Shown here: one piece after another, positions 42,775-52,623 of the stretch
Layout of the letters: the number at the start of each line of letters is the position of its first letter
Numbering within the stretch: position 1 is the first letter of the stretch
Assembly: GCF_017876535.1 (NCBI RefSeq)
Contig: NZ_JAGIOF010000001.1
Span: 4,118,688 to 4,182,687, forward strand
DNA length: 64,000 nt
Direction of reading: 5' to 3'
Origin: Paeniglutamicibacter kerguelensis
Lineage (GTDB): Bacteria > Actinomycetota > Actinomycetes > Actinomycetales > Micrococcaceae
Program-made: the position numbers and the translations under genes
The notes under the pieces: generated by a model
The model's database searches: none
What the model saw: only the letters and a program-made list of their open reading frames with translations
What the model was told of the DNA's origin: nothing

Positions 42775-44730
42775 ATGAACGCGAAAAAGATCTTTAATAG
42801 CTGGATCGTATGGGTGCTTCTGGGTGCCGCTGTGCTGCTTATTTTCCTTCCGACGCTTTTGGGCGGAAACAACGGCCGCATTGACACGAGCGTTGGCATG
42901 CAGCTGCTCAAGGACGACAAGGTCTCCGAAGCGAAGATTTTCGACGGCGAACAGCGCGTGGATCTGACGCTGAAGGAACCCCTGAACGTCGCCGGAGTCG
43001 ACAAGGGCAAAAACGTCTCGTTCTACTACTCCTTCCCGCGCGGAACCCAGGTCGTTGACGCCGTCGACAATGCGAACCTCACCGGTTACACCGACCAGCC
43101 CGTGCAGAACAACTGGTTCCTCTCCATGCTCGGGGTGCTCATCCCCTTCATCCTGATTGCCGGTCTCTTCTGGTTCATCCTGGCCCGGTCCCAGGGCGGC
43201 GGCTCCAAGGTCATGCAGTTCGGCAAGTCCCGTGCCAAGCTGATCACCAAGGACATGCCCCAGGTGACCTTCGTCGACGTCGCGGGTGCCGACGAGGCGG
43301 TGGAAGAACTCCACGAAATCAAGGAATTCCTCCGCGAACCCGGCAAGTTCCAGGCCGTCGGCGCGAAGATCCCCAAGGGTGTACTGCTCTACGGCCCTCC
43401 GGGCACCGGCAAGACGCTGCTGGCCAAGGCCGTTGCCGGCGAGGCCGGCGTCCCGTTCTACTCCATCTCCGGCTCCGACTTTGTCGAAATGTTCGTCGGC
43501 GTTGGCGCCTCGCGCGTCCGCGACCTGTTTGAACAGGCCAAGACGAACTCCCCGGCGATCATCTTCGTCGATGAGATCGACGCCGTGGGACGCCACCGCG
43601 GCGCCGGCATCGGCGGCGGCAACGACGAGCGCGAACAGACGCTCAACCAGCTGCTCGTCGAGATGGACGGCTTTGACGCCACCACCAACGTGATCCTGAT
43701 CGCGGCGACCAACCGCCCGGACGTCCTTGACCCGGCACTGCTGCGCCCGGGCCGCTTCGACCGCCAGATCCCCGTCGAGGCACCAGACATGATCGGCCGC
43801 GAGCAGATCCTCAAGGTCCACGCCCAGGGCAAGCCGATGGCCACCAACGTCGACCTGAAGGCCGTGGCGAAGAAGACGCCAGGTTACACCGGCGCCGACC
43901 TGGCCAACGTGCTCAACGAGGCCGCGCTGCTCACCGCGCGCTCCAACGCCCAGCTCATCGACGACCGCGCCCTGGACGAGGCCATCGACCGCGTCATGGC
44001 CGGCCCGCAGAAGCGCAGCCGCCTGATGAAGGAACACGAACGCAAGATCACCGCGTACCACGAGGGCGGCCACGCCCTGGTCGCGGCGGCCATGCGCCAG
44101 ACCGCACCGGTCACCAAGGTCACCATCCTGCCGCGCGGCCGCGCCCTGGGTTACACCATGGTGGTTCCGGACGACGACAAGTACTCGGTGACCCGCAACG
44201 AGCTGCTCGACCAGATGGCCTACGCCATGGGCGGCCGCGTCGCCGAGGAGATCGTCTTCCACGACCCGTCCACGGGCGCCTCCAACGACATCGAGAAGGC
44301 CACCGCGACGGCCCGCAAGATGGTCACCGACTACGGCATGTCCGAGCGCGTCGGCGCCGTGAAGCTGGGCTCCTCCTCCGGGGACGCCATGTACGGCCAG
44401 GCCGCCAGCCGCGACTACTCCGACGCCATGGCCAACGTGGTCGACGAGGAAGTGCGATCGCTGATCGACACCGCCCATGACGAGGCCTACGCCGCACTGA
44501 CCGAAAACCGCCACGTGCTCGACCGCCTGGCCCTGGCCCTGCTGGAGCACGAAACGCTGAACCAGAAGGAGATCGAGGAGATCTTCCACGACCTGGTCAA
44601 GCGCCCCGAGCGCGAGGTCTGGCTGAGCAAGGACACCCGTCCGGTGCACAGCGAGGGACCGGTGCTCAGCCCCAAGGAAATCGCCGGACAGCAGCAGGAC
44701 GCCGTCGTCATCGAGAAGGCCGGCGAATAG
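42775..44730 (+). CDS. ftsH: ATP-dependent zinc metalloprotease FtsH
   Basis: The 651-residue membrane AAA+ protease has two transmembrane segments (about 8-28 and 115-137) around an outer domain, then the AAA module with Walker A GPPGTGKT from residue 207, Walker [12 protein letters not shown], and the second region of homology [18 protein letters not shown]. The zinc motif is HEGGH (His429, Glu430, His433). It degrades membrane and misfolded proteins. In-frame ATGs at 42733 and 42754 exist; 42775 gives the usual N-terminus but no ideal Shine-Dalgarno. Confidence 0.95.
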   Translation: MNAKKIFNSWIVWVLLGAAVLLIFLPTLLGGNNGRIDTSVGMQLLKDDKVSEAKIFDGEQRVDLTLKEPLNVAGVDKGKNVSFYYSFPRGTQVVDAVDNANLTGYTDQPVQNNWFLSMLGVLIPFILIAGLFWFILARSQGGGSKVMQFGKSRAKLITKDMPQVTFVDVAGADEAVEELHEIKEFLREPGKFQAVGAKIPKGVLLYGPPGTGKTLLAKAVAGEAGVPFYSISGSDFVEMFVGVGASRVRDLFEQAKTNSPAIIFVDEIDAVGRHRGAGIGGGNDEREQTLNQLLVEMDGFDATTNVILIAATNRPDVLDPALLRPGRFDRQIPVEAPDMIGREQILKVHAQGKPMATNVDLKAVAKKTPGYTGADLANVLNEAALLTARSNAQLIDDRALDEAIDRVMAGPQKRSRLMKEHERKITAYHEGGHALVAAAMRQTAPVTKVTILPRGRALGYTMVVPDDDKYSVTRNELLDQMAYAMGGRVAEEIVFHDPSTGASNDIEKATATARKMVTDYGMSERVGAVKLGSSSGDAMYGQAASRDYSDAMANVVDEEVRSLIDTAHDEAYAALTENRHVLDRLALALLEHETLNQKEIEEIFHDLVKRPEREVWLSKDTRPVHSEGPVLSPKEIAGQQQDAVVIEKAGE

Positions 44731-44749
44731 CTCCCGAACCGCACTCGGC

Positions 44750-44755
44750 TATCAT
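44750..44755 (+). promoter_or_regulatory. Candidate leaderless -10 of folE
   Basis: TATCAT ends seven bases before the GTG at 44763 within the 32-base ftsH-folE gap. Confidence 0.4.
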
Positions 44756-44762
44756 CGGGAAG

Positions 44763-45374
44763 GTGAACGAGATCGATCAGTTAGAAGAAGCCAACGTCGG
44801 GAATCCCGGCGCCGTAGATTTGGTGCGCATCGAAAAGGCAGTGCGGGAAATCCTGCACGCCATCGGCGAGGACCCGGATCGCGACGGGCTGAAGGACACC
44901 CCCAAGCGGGTGGCCAAGGCCTACTCCGAGTTCTTCTCGGGCCTCCACGAGGACCCCGCGGACCACCTGGGAACCACCTTTGACATCGAACACGATGAAC
45001 TGGTGTTGGTGAAGGACATTCCCTTCTACTCGACCTGCGAGCACCACCTGGTCCCGTTCCACGGAAGCGCGCACATCGGCTACATCCCGGGCCCGGAGGG
45101 CAAGGTCACCGGGCTGAGCAAGCTCGCCCGGCTCGTAGAGGTCTTTGCCCGGCGCCCACAGGTCCAGGAACGCCTGACCACCCAAATCGTCGACGCCCTG
45201 ATGGAACACCTCGAGCCGCGCGGCGCGATCGTCGTCGTCGAATGCGAACACATGTGCATGTCCATGCGCGGGGTCCGCAAGCCCGGCGCCAAAACCGTCA
45301 CCAGCGCCGTGCGCGGCCAGCTACGAGAGTCGGCGACCCGCGCGGAAGCCATGAGCCTCATCCTCGGAAAGTAG
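44763..45374 (+). CDS. folE: GTP cyclohydrolase I
   Basis: The 203-residue enzyme starts folate synthesis by converting GTP to dihydroneopterin triphosphate. [23 protein letters not shown] carries the zinc Cys and His residues, and [29 protein letters not shown] holds the second zinc Cys. It leads the folE-folP-folB-folK group. Confidence 0.95.
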   Translation: MNEIDQLEEANVGNPGAVDLVRIEKAVREILHAIGEDPDRDGLKDTPKRVAKAYSEFFSGLHEDPADHLGTTFDIEHDELVLVKDIPFYSTCEHHLVPFHGSAHIGYIPGPEGKVTGLSKLARLVEVFARRPQVQERLTTQIVDALMEHLEPRGAIVVVECEHMCMSMRGVRKPGAKTVTSAVRGQLRESATRAEAMSLILGK

Positions 45375-45382
45375 GAGTCACC

Positions 45383-46300
45383 TTGTCACTTGGAGCGATC
45401 CCCGGAACCGGCCCGGCCACCAGCCCGTTGCCCGTCATCCGCAAAACCACCGCCCGCACCCTGGCGGACCTGCCCACGGACCGCACCCTGGTCATGGGAA
45501 TCCTGAACATCACCGAGGACTCGTTCTCCGACGGCGGCAGGTACACCAAGGTCGACGACGCGATTGCCCACGGCCTGCGCATGTACTACGGCGGGGCGGA
45601 CATCATCGACATCGGGGGCGAATCAACCCGCCCCGGCGCCGAGCCGGTGTCTCCCGCCACCGAGCAGGCCCGCATCATCCCGGTGATCGCGGCGCTGGCC
45701 AAGGCCGGTGCGATCATCTCGGTCGACACCATGCACACCTCCACCGCCCGCGCAGCGCTTGCCGCCGGCGCGCACATCATCAACGACGTCTCGGGCCTGA
45801 CCCACGAGGCCGACATGCCCGCATTGATCGCCGAGACCGGCGCCCCCTACGTGCTCATGCACCGCCGTGGGGATGCCGCCACGATGACCACCGAGGCAAA
45901 CTACGCCGACGTCGTCGCCGAGGTCATCGAGGAACTGCTTGCCCTGCGCGAGACGTTCACCGCCGCCGGCGTCAGGCCCGAACAGCTGATCCTGGATCCG
46001 GGACTCGGCTTCGCCAAGGACGCGGAACACAACTGGGAACTGCTGCGCTCCCTTGACCGCTTCGGCGCCCTGGGCCACCGCGTCCTGGTGGGCACCAGCC
46101 GCAAGCATTTCCTCGGCTCGCTGCTGACGGTCGACGGCAAGGCGGCCGCCCCGGCCGAACGCGATGCCGCAACCACGGCCACCAGCGCGCTGGCTGCGGC
46201 CAACGGCGCCTGGGGCGTGCGCGTGCATGACGTCGCCTCCAACCTGGACGCAGTCAAGGTGGCCCGCGCCTGGTCCGCGGCCACCGTCCCGGCGCTCTAG
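45383..46300 (+). CDS. folP: Dihydropteroate synthase
   Basis: The 305-residue TIM-barrel enzyme joins para-aminobenzoate to the pterin and is the sulfonamide target. MGILNITEDSFSDGGRY, DIGGESTRPGAEPVS, INDVSGL, and LDPGLGFAKDAEHNWELL are the expected pterin and diphosphate sites. The TTG start at 45383 has AGGAG five bases upstream. The last base of folE is within that Shine-Dalgarno, linking the two genes. Confidence 0.94.
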   Translation: MSLGAIPGTGPATSPLPVIRKTTARTLADLPTDRTLVMGILNITEDSFSDGGRYTKVDDAIAHGLRMYYGGADIIDIGGESTRPGAEPVSPATEQARIIPVIAALAKAGAIISVDTMHTSTARAALAAGAHIINDVSGLTHEADMPALIAETGAPYVLMHRRGDAATMTTEANYADVVAEVIEELLALRETFTAAGVRPEQLILDPGLGFAKDAEHNWELLRSLDRFGALGHRVLVGTSRKHFLGSLLTVDGKAAAPAERDAATTATSALAAANGAWGVRVHDVASNLDAVKVARAWSAATVPAL

Positions 46301-46311
46301 GGGGCACGGGC

Positions 46312-46680
46312 ATGCGCACCGACACCATCACGCTCACCGGCATCACGGCGATCGGGCACCACGGGGTCTTCGAAAGCGAGAAGCGAGACGGCCAGCCCTT
46401 CACCCTCGACATCGTGCTGCACACCGACATCCGGCCGGCGGCCGCCAGCGACAACGTCGCAGACACTGCGCACTACGGGGAACTGGGCGAACTTGTCGTC
46501 GAGCAGATCCAGGACGGCCCGTGGGACCTGATCGAAACCCTCGCGGAAAAGACCGCCGCGGCGATCCTGAAGGAATTCGCCGTGGTTTCGGCCGTGGAGG
46601 TCGTCGTGCACAAGCCCAAGGCCCCGATCACCGTGCCGTTCACCGATGTACGCATCCACATCTACCGGGAACGGGAGTGA
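46312..46680 (+). CDS. folB: Dihydroneopterin aldolase
   Basis: The 122-residue enzyme cleaves dihydroneopterin. GITAIGHHGVFESEKRDGQPF carries the substrate-binding region near the N-terminus, with the catalytic Lys in VHKPKAPITVPFTDVRI. It forms multimeric tunnels in the cytosol. It follows folP after 11 bases with AGGGGG upstream. Confidence 0.94.
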   Translation: MRTDTITLTGITAIGHHGVFESEKRDGQPFTLDIVLHTDIRPAAASDNVADTAHYGELGELVVEQIQDGPWDLIETLAEKTAAAILKEFAVVSAVEVVVHKPKAPITVPFTDVRIHIYRERE

Positions 46681-46685
46681 CCCAG

Positions 46686-47177
46686 ATGGCCTCCTGCATC
46701 CTTGCCCTCGGCTCGAACCTGGGCGAACGTGCCGGAACGCTTGAGGCGGCCGTCGCCGAAATCGCCGCCACCGAGGGAATCGACCTGGTGTCCGTCTCCG
46801 GGACGGCCGTGACCAAGCCGGTGGGCGGCCCCGCGGGACAACCCGATTTCCTGAACCTGGTGGTGCGCGTCGAAACGAGCCTTGCCCCGCTGGAACTCTT
46901 GGCGGCCTGCCAGGCCGTGGAGCAAACCCACCTGCGCACCCGCGAGGTGCGCTGGGGCCCGCGCACCCTGGACGTGGACGTGATCACCTACGGGGAAACC
47001 AGCAGCGACGACCCGGTGCTGACCCTGCCGCACCCGCGCGCCGCGGAACGCGGCTTTGTGCTGGTGCCGTGGCTGTGGATGGAACCCGACGCGATGCTTG
47101 CCGGAAGGCCTGTTTCCGCACTGGCGGCGGCGGCCGCGGACTCCGCCGACGTGACCCGTTACGGGGATGGTGCCTAG
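46686..47177 (+). CDS. folK: Hydroxymethyl-dihydropterin pyrophosphokinase
   Basis: The 163-residue HPPK activates the pterin for folP. LALGSNLGER begins the protein, and RWGPRTLDVDVITYG carries the magnesium-binding Asp pair, with LPHPRAAERGFVLVPW near the C-terminus. A GTG at 46677 overlapping the folB stop is in frame, but GGGAG suits the ATG at 46686 better. Confidence 0.94.
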   Translation: MASCILALGSNLGERAGTLEAAVAEIAATEGIDLVSVSGTAVTKPVGGPAGQPDFLNLVVRVETSLAPLELLAACQAVEQTHLRTREVRWGPRTLDVDVITYGETSSDDPVLTLPHPRAAERGFVLVPWLWMEPDAMLAGRPVSALAAAAADSADVTRYGDGA

Positions 47178-47180
47178 ACC

Positions 47181-47681
47181 ATGAACTCACTGCGTCCACT
47201 GTGGGTGGTGACGGTCCTGGCCGTGGCGACGGCGGCCGGATACACGGTGCAGTCGATCACGGCCTCCAACGGCTATGCGGTTCCGGTGCTGCACTGGACC
47301 TCGCTGCTGACCATGGGGGCGGCCACAGTGCTGACCCTGGTGATGGGCATCCGCGTCAAGCGGTACACCGGCGGCAAGACCAAGGCCCCGATCAACCCCA
47401 TCGCCGCGGCCCGCACCCTGGTGCTGGCCCAGTCCTGCACCTACGCGGGCAGCGCGATCGCCGGCTGGCACGTCGGCATCCTGGTCGGGCTGATTGGCGC
47501 TTCCGGCACGGGCAGCGACGCGGTGAAATCATCCTTGTTGATGATCGGCGGGGCGCTGGTCATGGCTATCGTTGGTTGGGTTGTGGAACAGTTCTGCAAA
47601 CTTCCCCCGGAGGAGCCCTCCAGCCCGGAGGGTCGCGCCCAGGGCAAGGACGAGGAAGGCTATGCCGCAGGAACCAATTGA
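47181..47681 (+). CDS. DUF3180 membrane protein
   Basis: The 166-residue protein has four hydrophobic helices and a charged C-terminal tail. RTLVLAQSCTYAGSAIAGWHVG is the family hallmark. DUF3180 proteins of unknown function regularly follow folK in actinobacteria. Its last 20 bases overlap the first PH-domain gene. Confidence 0.85.
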   Translation: MNSLRPLWVVTVLAVATAAGYTVQSITASNGYAVPVLHWTSLLTMGAATVLTLVMGIRVKRYTGGKTKAPINPIAAARTLVLAQSCTYAGSAIAGWHVGILVGLIGASGTGSDAVKSSLLMIGGALVMAIVGWVVEQFCKLPPEEPSSPEGRAQGKDEEGYAAGTN

Positions 47682-48174
47682 CCCGGCCGGGATCGAGTGG
47701 AAGCGGGTGTCGCCGCAGTACGCGAAGGTCCGCATGGTGGGGTGGGGAATCTCCGTGCTGATCACCCTGGCGGCGCTCTCCGTACCCCTGGTTTTGCATC
47801 TGGTCGGCCTGTGGCCGGGCTACCCGCTGTGGCTGGGCATCGCCCTGCCGGCCGTGGTGCTTGCCGCCGAACTCATCCGATTGGCCGTGATTCCGCGCCA
47901 GGTGGCCGCCATCGGATACGCGGAACGCGCCGATGACCTGCTGGTGCGCCACGGCCTGATGTTCCAGAAGGTCCTGGTGGTGCCCTACGGGCGCATGCAG
48001 TTCGTCGATGTTGCCGTCGGCCCGATCGACAGGATGCTGGGATTGTGCAAGGTCAAGCTGCACACCGCGGCAGCCGACGCGACCGCCGAAATCCCCGGGC
48101 TTCCGATGGCCGAGGGGACCCGGCTGCGCGAACAGCTTGCCGCGCGCGGCGAATCGCGATTGGCCGGACTGTGA
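47662..48174 (+). CDS. PH-domain (bPH2/YdbS-like) membrane protein
   Basis: The 170-residue protein has two transmembrane helices (about 28-50 and 54-75), then a bacterial PH domain with YAERADDLLVRHGLMFQKVLVVPYGRMQFVDVAVGPIDRMLGL. YdbS-like proteins act with a YdbT-like partner, which is the next gene. The ATG at 47662 lies inside the end of the DUF3180 gene. Confidence 0.87.
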   Translation: MPQEPIDPAGIEWKRVSPQYAKVRMVGWGISVLITLAALSVPLVLHLVGLWPGYPLWLGIALPAVVLAAELIRLAVIPRQVAAIGYAERADDLLVRHGLMFQKVLVVPYGRMQFVDVAVGPIDRMLGLCKVKLHTAAADATAEIPGLPMAEGTRLREQLAARGESRLAGL

Positions 48175-49697
48175 GCGTGCCGGCAAGCGAACCCGCAAAC
48201 GGCCACGCGGAGCCGTGGCAGCGGGTCCACCCCGTCTCCCCGCTGGTGCGCGGCTGGCTTGCGGTGGTTGCCATCGCGTTCGTCTACGGGCAAAACACGC
48301 TTTCCTCGTCCTTCGGCGGGGAGGGGCCCTACCCCGGCGAGGAGTTCGTCGACGGCGGGTCCCTGCTGGTGCCCGTACTCATCGGCTCGGGCATCCTGGT
48401 CTTGATCCTGCTGGGATTCCTGGGTTCCTGGTGGTTCACCAAGTACCAAATCACCGACCGGCACGTGAACGTGAACTCCGGCATGATCTTCCGCCAGCAG
48501 CGACAAGCCCGCATCGACAGGGTGCAGTCGATCGACATCGCCCAGCCGCTGGTCGCCCGCATCTTCGGGCTCGCGGAACTCCGCTTCGACGTCGCCGATT
48601 CCGGCTCCGCGGCGATGAGCCTTTCCTACATCAAGCTTTCAGAGGCGCACCAGCTGCGCAACACCATCCTGGCGCGGGCGGCGGGATTGAAGGCGGCCGA
48701 AGCCCCGCAGCAGTCCCGGACACCGGGCCCGGAACAGGGTGAACCGTCCGAACACGGTGCCGGGGCCGATCGGGGCGTCCACGCGCCGGACTCGGCAGCC
48801 GCACAGCTGCAAGCTGCCAGCGAGTACGTCGTGGCAACCGTCCCCGTGGGGCGGCTGGTCGGTTCGCTGCTGCTGCGCCCCGTCACGATGTTCGTCGTGC
48901 TGGGTCTCGCCGGCCTGGCCTACTCCATGTCGGCGTTCGACGGGTTCAACCCCGTCTACCTGATTCCGGCGTTCCTGGGCCTGGGCGGGGTGCTATGGAA
49001 CCACATCAACACCGGCTACAACTTCAAGGCCGCAACAAGCGCCGACGGGTTGCGGCTGAGCTACGGGCTGCTTGACACACGCCACCAGACCGTCCCGCCC
49101 GGACGCGTGCAGGCCATCAAGGTCAGTGCCCCCTTCTTCTGGCGCCGTTTCGGATGGTACAAGGTCGCTGTGAACGTGGCGGGCGTCGGCGGGGCCGGCG
49201 CCGAGGATTCGGCGGAACGCTCGGTGCTGCTTCCCGTGGGAACCTACGAGGACGTGCTGGCGGTGCTTTCGGTGGTGCTGCCCGATCCGGGCACCCCCGC
49301 CGCACGCGAATTCTTCGCCGCGGCCATCAACGGCAGCGGCGACGGGCACGGTTTCATCGTTTCCCCGCGCCGGGTGCGCCCGCTTTCCCCGCTGGCCCAC
49401 CGCCGGCAGGGTTACGCCGTCACCGACACCGCGCTGGTGGCCCGCAGCGGCGCGTTCCACCGCACCACGGCCATCGTCCCGCACGAACGCACCCAGGGCA
49501 TCCGCCTGTACCAGGGCCCGCTGGCCAGGCGTTTCGGCGTGGCCGAGCTTCAGCTCGCGACGATCGCCGGCCCGGTGGCCCCGGTGGTGCACCAAATGGA
49601 TCTCGACGAGGCGCGCGCCCTCTTCCTGGCGCAGTCCGACCGCGCAGCGGTTGCACGCAAGAAAAAAGACACGAACCACTGGTTGGAGGAAGCCTGA
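48171..49697 (+). CDS. PH-domain (YdbT-like) membrane protein with tandem domains
   Basis: The 508-residue protein has repeated units of two helices followed by a bPH2 domain: helices at about 20-100 then YQITDRHVNVNSGMIFRQQRQARIDRVQSIDIAQPL, helices at about 225-270 then LRLSYGLLDTRHQTVPPGRVQAIKVS, and a final domain with YAVTDTALVARSGAFHRTTAIVPHERTQGIRL. The GTG start overlaps the preceding stop by four bases. In Bacillus, YdbST affects resistance to some antimicrobial compounds; the role here is unknown. Confidence 0.87.
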   Translation: MSVPASEPANGHAEPWQRVHPVSPLVRGWLAVVAIAFVYGQNTLSSSFGGEGPYPGEEFVDGGSLLVPVLIGSGILVLILLGFLGSWWFTKYQITDRHVNVNSGMIFRQQRQARIDRVQSIDIAQPLVARIFGLAELRFDVADSGSAAMSLSYIKLSEAHQLRNTILARAAGLKAAEAPQQSRTPGPEQGEPSEHGAGADRGVHAPDSAAAQLQAASEYVVATVPVGRLVGSLLLRPVTMFVVLGLAGLAYSMSAFDGFNPVYLIPAFLGLGGVLWNHINTGYNFKAATSADGLRLSYGLLDTRHQTVPPGRVQAIKVSAPFFWRRFGWYKVAVNVAGVGGAGAEDSAERSVLLPVGTYEDVLAVLSVVLPDPGTPAAREFFAAAINGSGDGHGFIVSPRRVRPLSPLAHRRQGYAVTDTALVARSGAFHRTTAIVPHERTQGIRLYQGPLARRFGVAELQLATIAGPVAPVVHQMDLDEARALFLAQSDRAAVARKKKDTNHWLEEA

Positions 49698-50590
49698 TGA
49701 AGGCATCGCGGCCCGGGCGCCTGGGCGTCGGAATCATCGGGGCGGGGAAGGTCGGCGCCGTGCTCGGCGCGGCCCTGCGCGCCGCCGAACACCAGATCGT
49801 CGGGGTGCATGCTGTTTCCGAGGCCTCGAAGGAACGCGCCGAAATGCTGCTTCCCGGGGTTCCGGTGCTGGAAATCCCGGAGATCCTGCGGCGCGCCGAA
49901 CTGGTGCTCTTGGCGGTGCCCGACGACGCGCTGGCCGACCTGGTGTCGGGACTGGCAGCGGCCGGACACTGGCAGGCCGGGCAACTGGTGGTGCACACCG
50001 CCGGGCGCTACGGCACCAAGGTGCTGGCCCCCGCCAGCCAAGCCGGGGCCATCGCCCTGGCAATCCACCCGGCGATGACCTTCACCGGCATGAGCATGGA
50101 CCTGGAGCGGCTCAACGACTGCGCCTTCGGGGTCACGGCACCGAACATGGTGCTGCCCATCGCCCAGGCGCTGGTGGTGGAGATGGGCGGCGAACCCGTG
50201 GCCATCGCCGAGGAAGACCGCGTGATTTACCACGCGGCGCTGGCGCACGCGTCGAACCACCTGGTGACAATCGCCGGGCAGGCCGCGGGGTTGCTGTCCG
50301 GCATCGGGGTCGAGCATCCCGAACGGGTGCTTTCATCGCTGATGCGCGCCTCCCTGGAGAATGCGCTGGCCTCCGGCGAGGGCGCGTTGACCGGCCCGAT
50401 CGCCCGCGGGGACGTGCAAACGGTGGCCGAGCACAAGGCCGCGCTGGATTCCGCCGGGGTCGCCCGGGACACCCGCGAGGGCTACCTGGCCATGAGCCGG
50501 GCCACCGCGCTGCGCGCCAACGCCCGCGGACTGATCGGCACGGACAAGCTCGAGGCGATCCTGGCCGCCATCGACGGCGCCGCACGCTGA
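49697..50590 (+). CDS. Rossmann-like/DUF2520 dehydrogenase-type protein
   Basis: The 297-residue protein has an N-terminal NADP-type Rossmann fold (GVGIIGAGKVGAVLGAALRAAEH; ELVLLAVPDDALADLV) and a C-terminal helical DUF2520 domain (HAALAHASNHLVTIAGQAAGLL). It resembles ketopantoate reductase and prephenate dehydrogenase folds. It sits directly before panC, which suggests a role in pantothenate synthesis, but the reaction is not established. The start shares one base with the upstream stop. Confidence 0.85.
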   Translation: MKASRPGRLGVGIIGAGKVGAVLGAALRAAEHQIVGVHAVSEASKERAEMLLPGVPVLEIPEILRRAELVLLAVPDDALADLVSGLAAAGHWQAGQLVVHTAGRYGTKVLAPASQAGAIALAIHPAMTFTGMSMDLERLNDCAFGVTAPNMVLPIAQALVVEMGGEPVAIAEEDRVIYHAALAHASNHLVTIAGQAAGLLSGIGVEHPERVLSSLMRASLENALASGEGALTGPIARGDVQTVAEHKAALDSAGVARDTREGYLAMSRATALRANARGLIGTDKLEAILAAIDGAAR

Positions 50591-50639
50591 GCCACCGCAA
50601 CCAAACGTAGCAACCGGGCTCCCGCGGCCGGCCCGGCGA

Positions 50640-50645
50640 TAAACT
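50640..50645 (+). promoter_or_regulatory. Candidate leaderless -10 of panC
   Basis: TAAACT lies six bases before the GTG at 50652, with no Shine-Dalgarno in the gap. Confidence 0.45.
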
Positions 50646-50651
50646 GGGTCG

Positions 50652-51587
50652 GTGAGCAATGACGCTGGTAAACGCAACCAAGAACCGCTGGTAGTCCGTA
50701 CGGCCCTGGAACTTTCGGCCGCCATTGCCGATCGCCTGGTGCGGGTGGCCGCGGCCGGGGGCACGGCGACCCTGGGACTGGTGCCAACCATGGGTGCCCT
50801 GCATTCGGGGCACGAATCACTGGTGGCAACGGCCCGCGCGCAAAACGACGTGCTGGTGGTCAGCATCTTCGTTAACGAGCTCCAGTTCAACGACGCCGCG
50901 GACTTCGAACGCTACCCGCGCACCCTGGACGCCGATGTCCGGATCCTGGCCCGCGCCGGTGCGGACATCGTGTTCGCACCGGAGCCCGGCGAGGTCTACC
51001 CGGACGGCCGCCCGCTGGTGAAGCTGGACTCGGGCGCGCTGGGCGCCAAGTTCGAGGGCGCCTCGCGCCCCGGGCACTTCGACGGCATGCTTGCGGTGGT
51101 GGCCAAGCTGCTGCACCTGGCCATGCCCCCGGCAAGCTGCCCCGTTCCCGCGAGGTACAGCGCATACTTCGGGCAGAAGGACGCCCAGCAGCTGGTGCTG
51201 ATCAACCGGATGGCCAAGGACCTGAATTACCCGGTCGAGATCTGCTCGGTGCCGATCATCCGCACCGCGGAGGGCCTGGCGCTCTCGAGCCGCAACCAAT
51301 TCCTCACCCCCGAGCAGGCCGAGGCCGCGCTGGTCATTTTCCGGGCGATGAACATGATCAAGGTCCGGGCCGATCGGCACGAGCCGCTCTTCCTGGAGGA
51401 TGCCGTGGCGCTCTTCGAGGAGGAACCGTTGGTCGAGCTCGACTACTTCGAACTCGTCGACCCCAACACGCTGCAGGAACTCGCGTTCAACTGCAGGGAA
51501 ACCCCCTTCACCGGCGAGGGCCTGCTGCTGGTGGCCGCGAAGGTCGGCCAGGTCCGCCTGATCGACAACACCCCGCTGGGTTACTAG
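50652..51587 (+). CDS. panC: Pantothenate synthetase
   Basis: The 311-residue ligase joins pantoate and beta-alanine with [19 protein letters not shown] holds the nucleotide HIGH-like motif, [38 protein letters not shown], and [11 protein letters not shown] are present. Two differences stand out: FVNELQF where FVNPxQF is usual, and extra residues between the HLAMPP and YFGQKD strands. Neither hits an obvious catalytic residue. The gene ends 24 bases before the convergent nitronate monooxygenase pseudogene. Confidence 0.92.
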   Translation: MSNDAGKRNQEPLVVRTALELSAAIADRLVRVAAAGGTATLGLVPTMGALHSGHESLVATARAQNDVLVVSIFVNELQFNDAADFERYPRTLDADVRILARAGADIVFAPEPGEVYPDGRPLVKLDSGALGAKFEGASRPGHFDGMLAVVAKLLHLAMPPASCPVPARYSAYFGQKDAQQLVLINRMAKDLNYPVEICSVPIIRTAEGLALSSRNQFLTPEQAEAALVIFRAMNMIKVRADRHEPLFLEDAVALFEEEPLVELDYFELVDPNTLQELAFNCRETPFTGEGLLLVAAKVGQVRLIDNTPLGY

Positions 51588-51610
51588 ACAGCCGTATATA
51601 AGGAGTTTCC

Positions 51611-52623
51611 CTAGCGGGATTCCCAGCGGCCCGCCGCCCGGTTGAGCAATTCACGGAATCCGGCCAGGTCCGCCATGATCCGCGCGGCGCTCTGCCCGGT
51701 CGTCGACAAGCCGGCGGATTGCCCCGCATATACGGGGGCCGTGCTGACGTCGGCCTTCACACGCGCTTCATCGACGGCCCTGGTGATATCGCCACCCTCT
51801 TTGACTGCCGTGCCGAGCCTTTCGATGTCGTCGGCCCAGGTATCGCTGAAGTCGTTTTGCAGGGCCCGGCCGCCATACTCAACGGGCCAGGCAATGCGTT
51901 GGGCGATATCGAACGCCCTTGTATATACGGTGTCGTCGATGCCGGCGCTGCCTATTGCCTGCTTGATGTTCGGGTGGCTCAGGGACTCCGTGGCCGTGGC
52001 GAACCGTGTGCCGATCCATGCGGCGGACGCGCCAGCCCCCAGGACCGCCGCAACACCTGCCTTGGTGCCGATACCGCCGGCGGCGATGAGGGGCTTCTCC
52101 GTGGTTGAGAGCGCCAGTTGCAACAAGGGGAGCGTCGAAACCTCGTTCCGGCCGTGCCCGCCGCCCTCGCTGCCGCGACAGATGACCACGTCGATGTCGG
52201 ACTGAAGGGCACGTTCAAGTTCCGCCGCATTGCCCACCTGCATTCCTACCCACACGCCGGCTTCATGCACCGCGCGGCCGGTCCAGGTTCGCCGAAACTG
52301 ATACAGATGAAGGAAGGTCCGTGGGCAAGCACCTGGTGCAGCGGATCGAGTGACTTCTCCAGGACCCACGCCATCAAGCCGGCGCCCCAAGGTCGGGATG
52401 CCGAGGTGGCAAGCTCGGATTGTTGGTCGATCCATTCCTTGGTGTCGTTTCCTCCGATGCCCAGCATGCCGAACCCTCCGGCTGCGGATACCGCCGCGGC
52501 TAGGGAGCCGCCGGCAGCGCCGGCCATCGATGCGTTGAAAATCGGTTCGACATAGCCAAGGCGTTGTTGCAGCGCGTCGGTCGCCGGTTGTGGTCGGGTG
52601 TTCCGAGGGGTAGGTGCAGCCAT
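51611..52623 (-). pseudogene. Nitronate monooxygenase gene with a frameshift
   Basis: From the ATG ending at 52623 the protein reads through the family N-terminus (YVEPIFNASMAGAAGGSLAAAVSAAGGFGMLGIGG) to ICISFGEPGP, then meets a stop near 52246. The C-terminal half (VHEAGVWVGMQVGNAAELERAL, CRGSEGGGHGR with the FMN-site region, LIAAGGIGTKAGVAAVLGAGASAAWIGTRF) continues in the frame one base back to 51611. One base has probably been lost in the GGCCGCGCGG run at about 52285, or the assembly is wrong there. The intact protein would be about 337 residues. Confidence 0.85.

Noticed and set aside
42772-44649. A 625-codon frame opposite ftsH
   Set aside because: It mirrors the high third-position GC of ftsH and has no domain or start signal.
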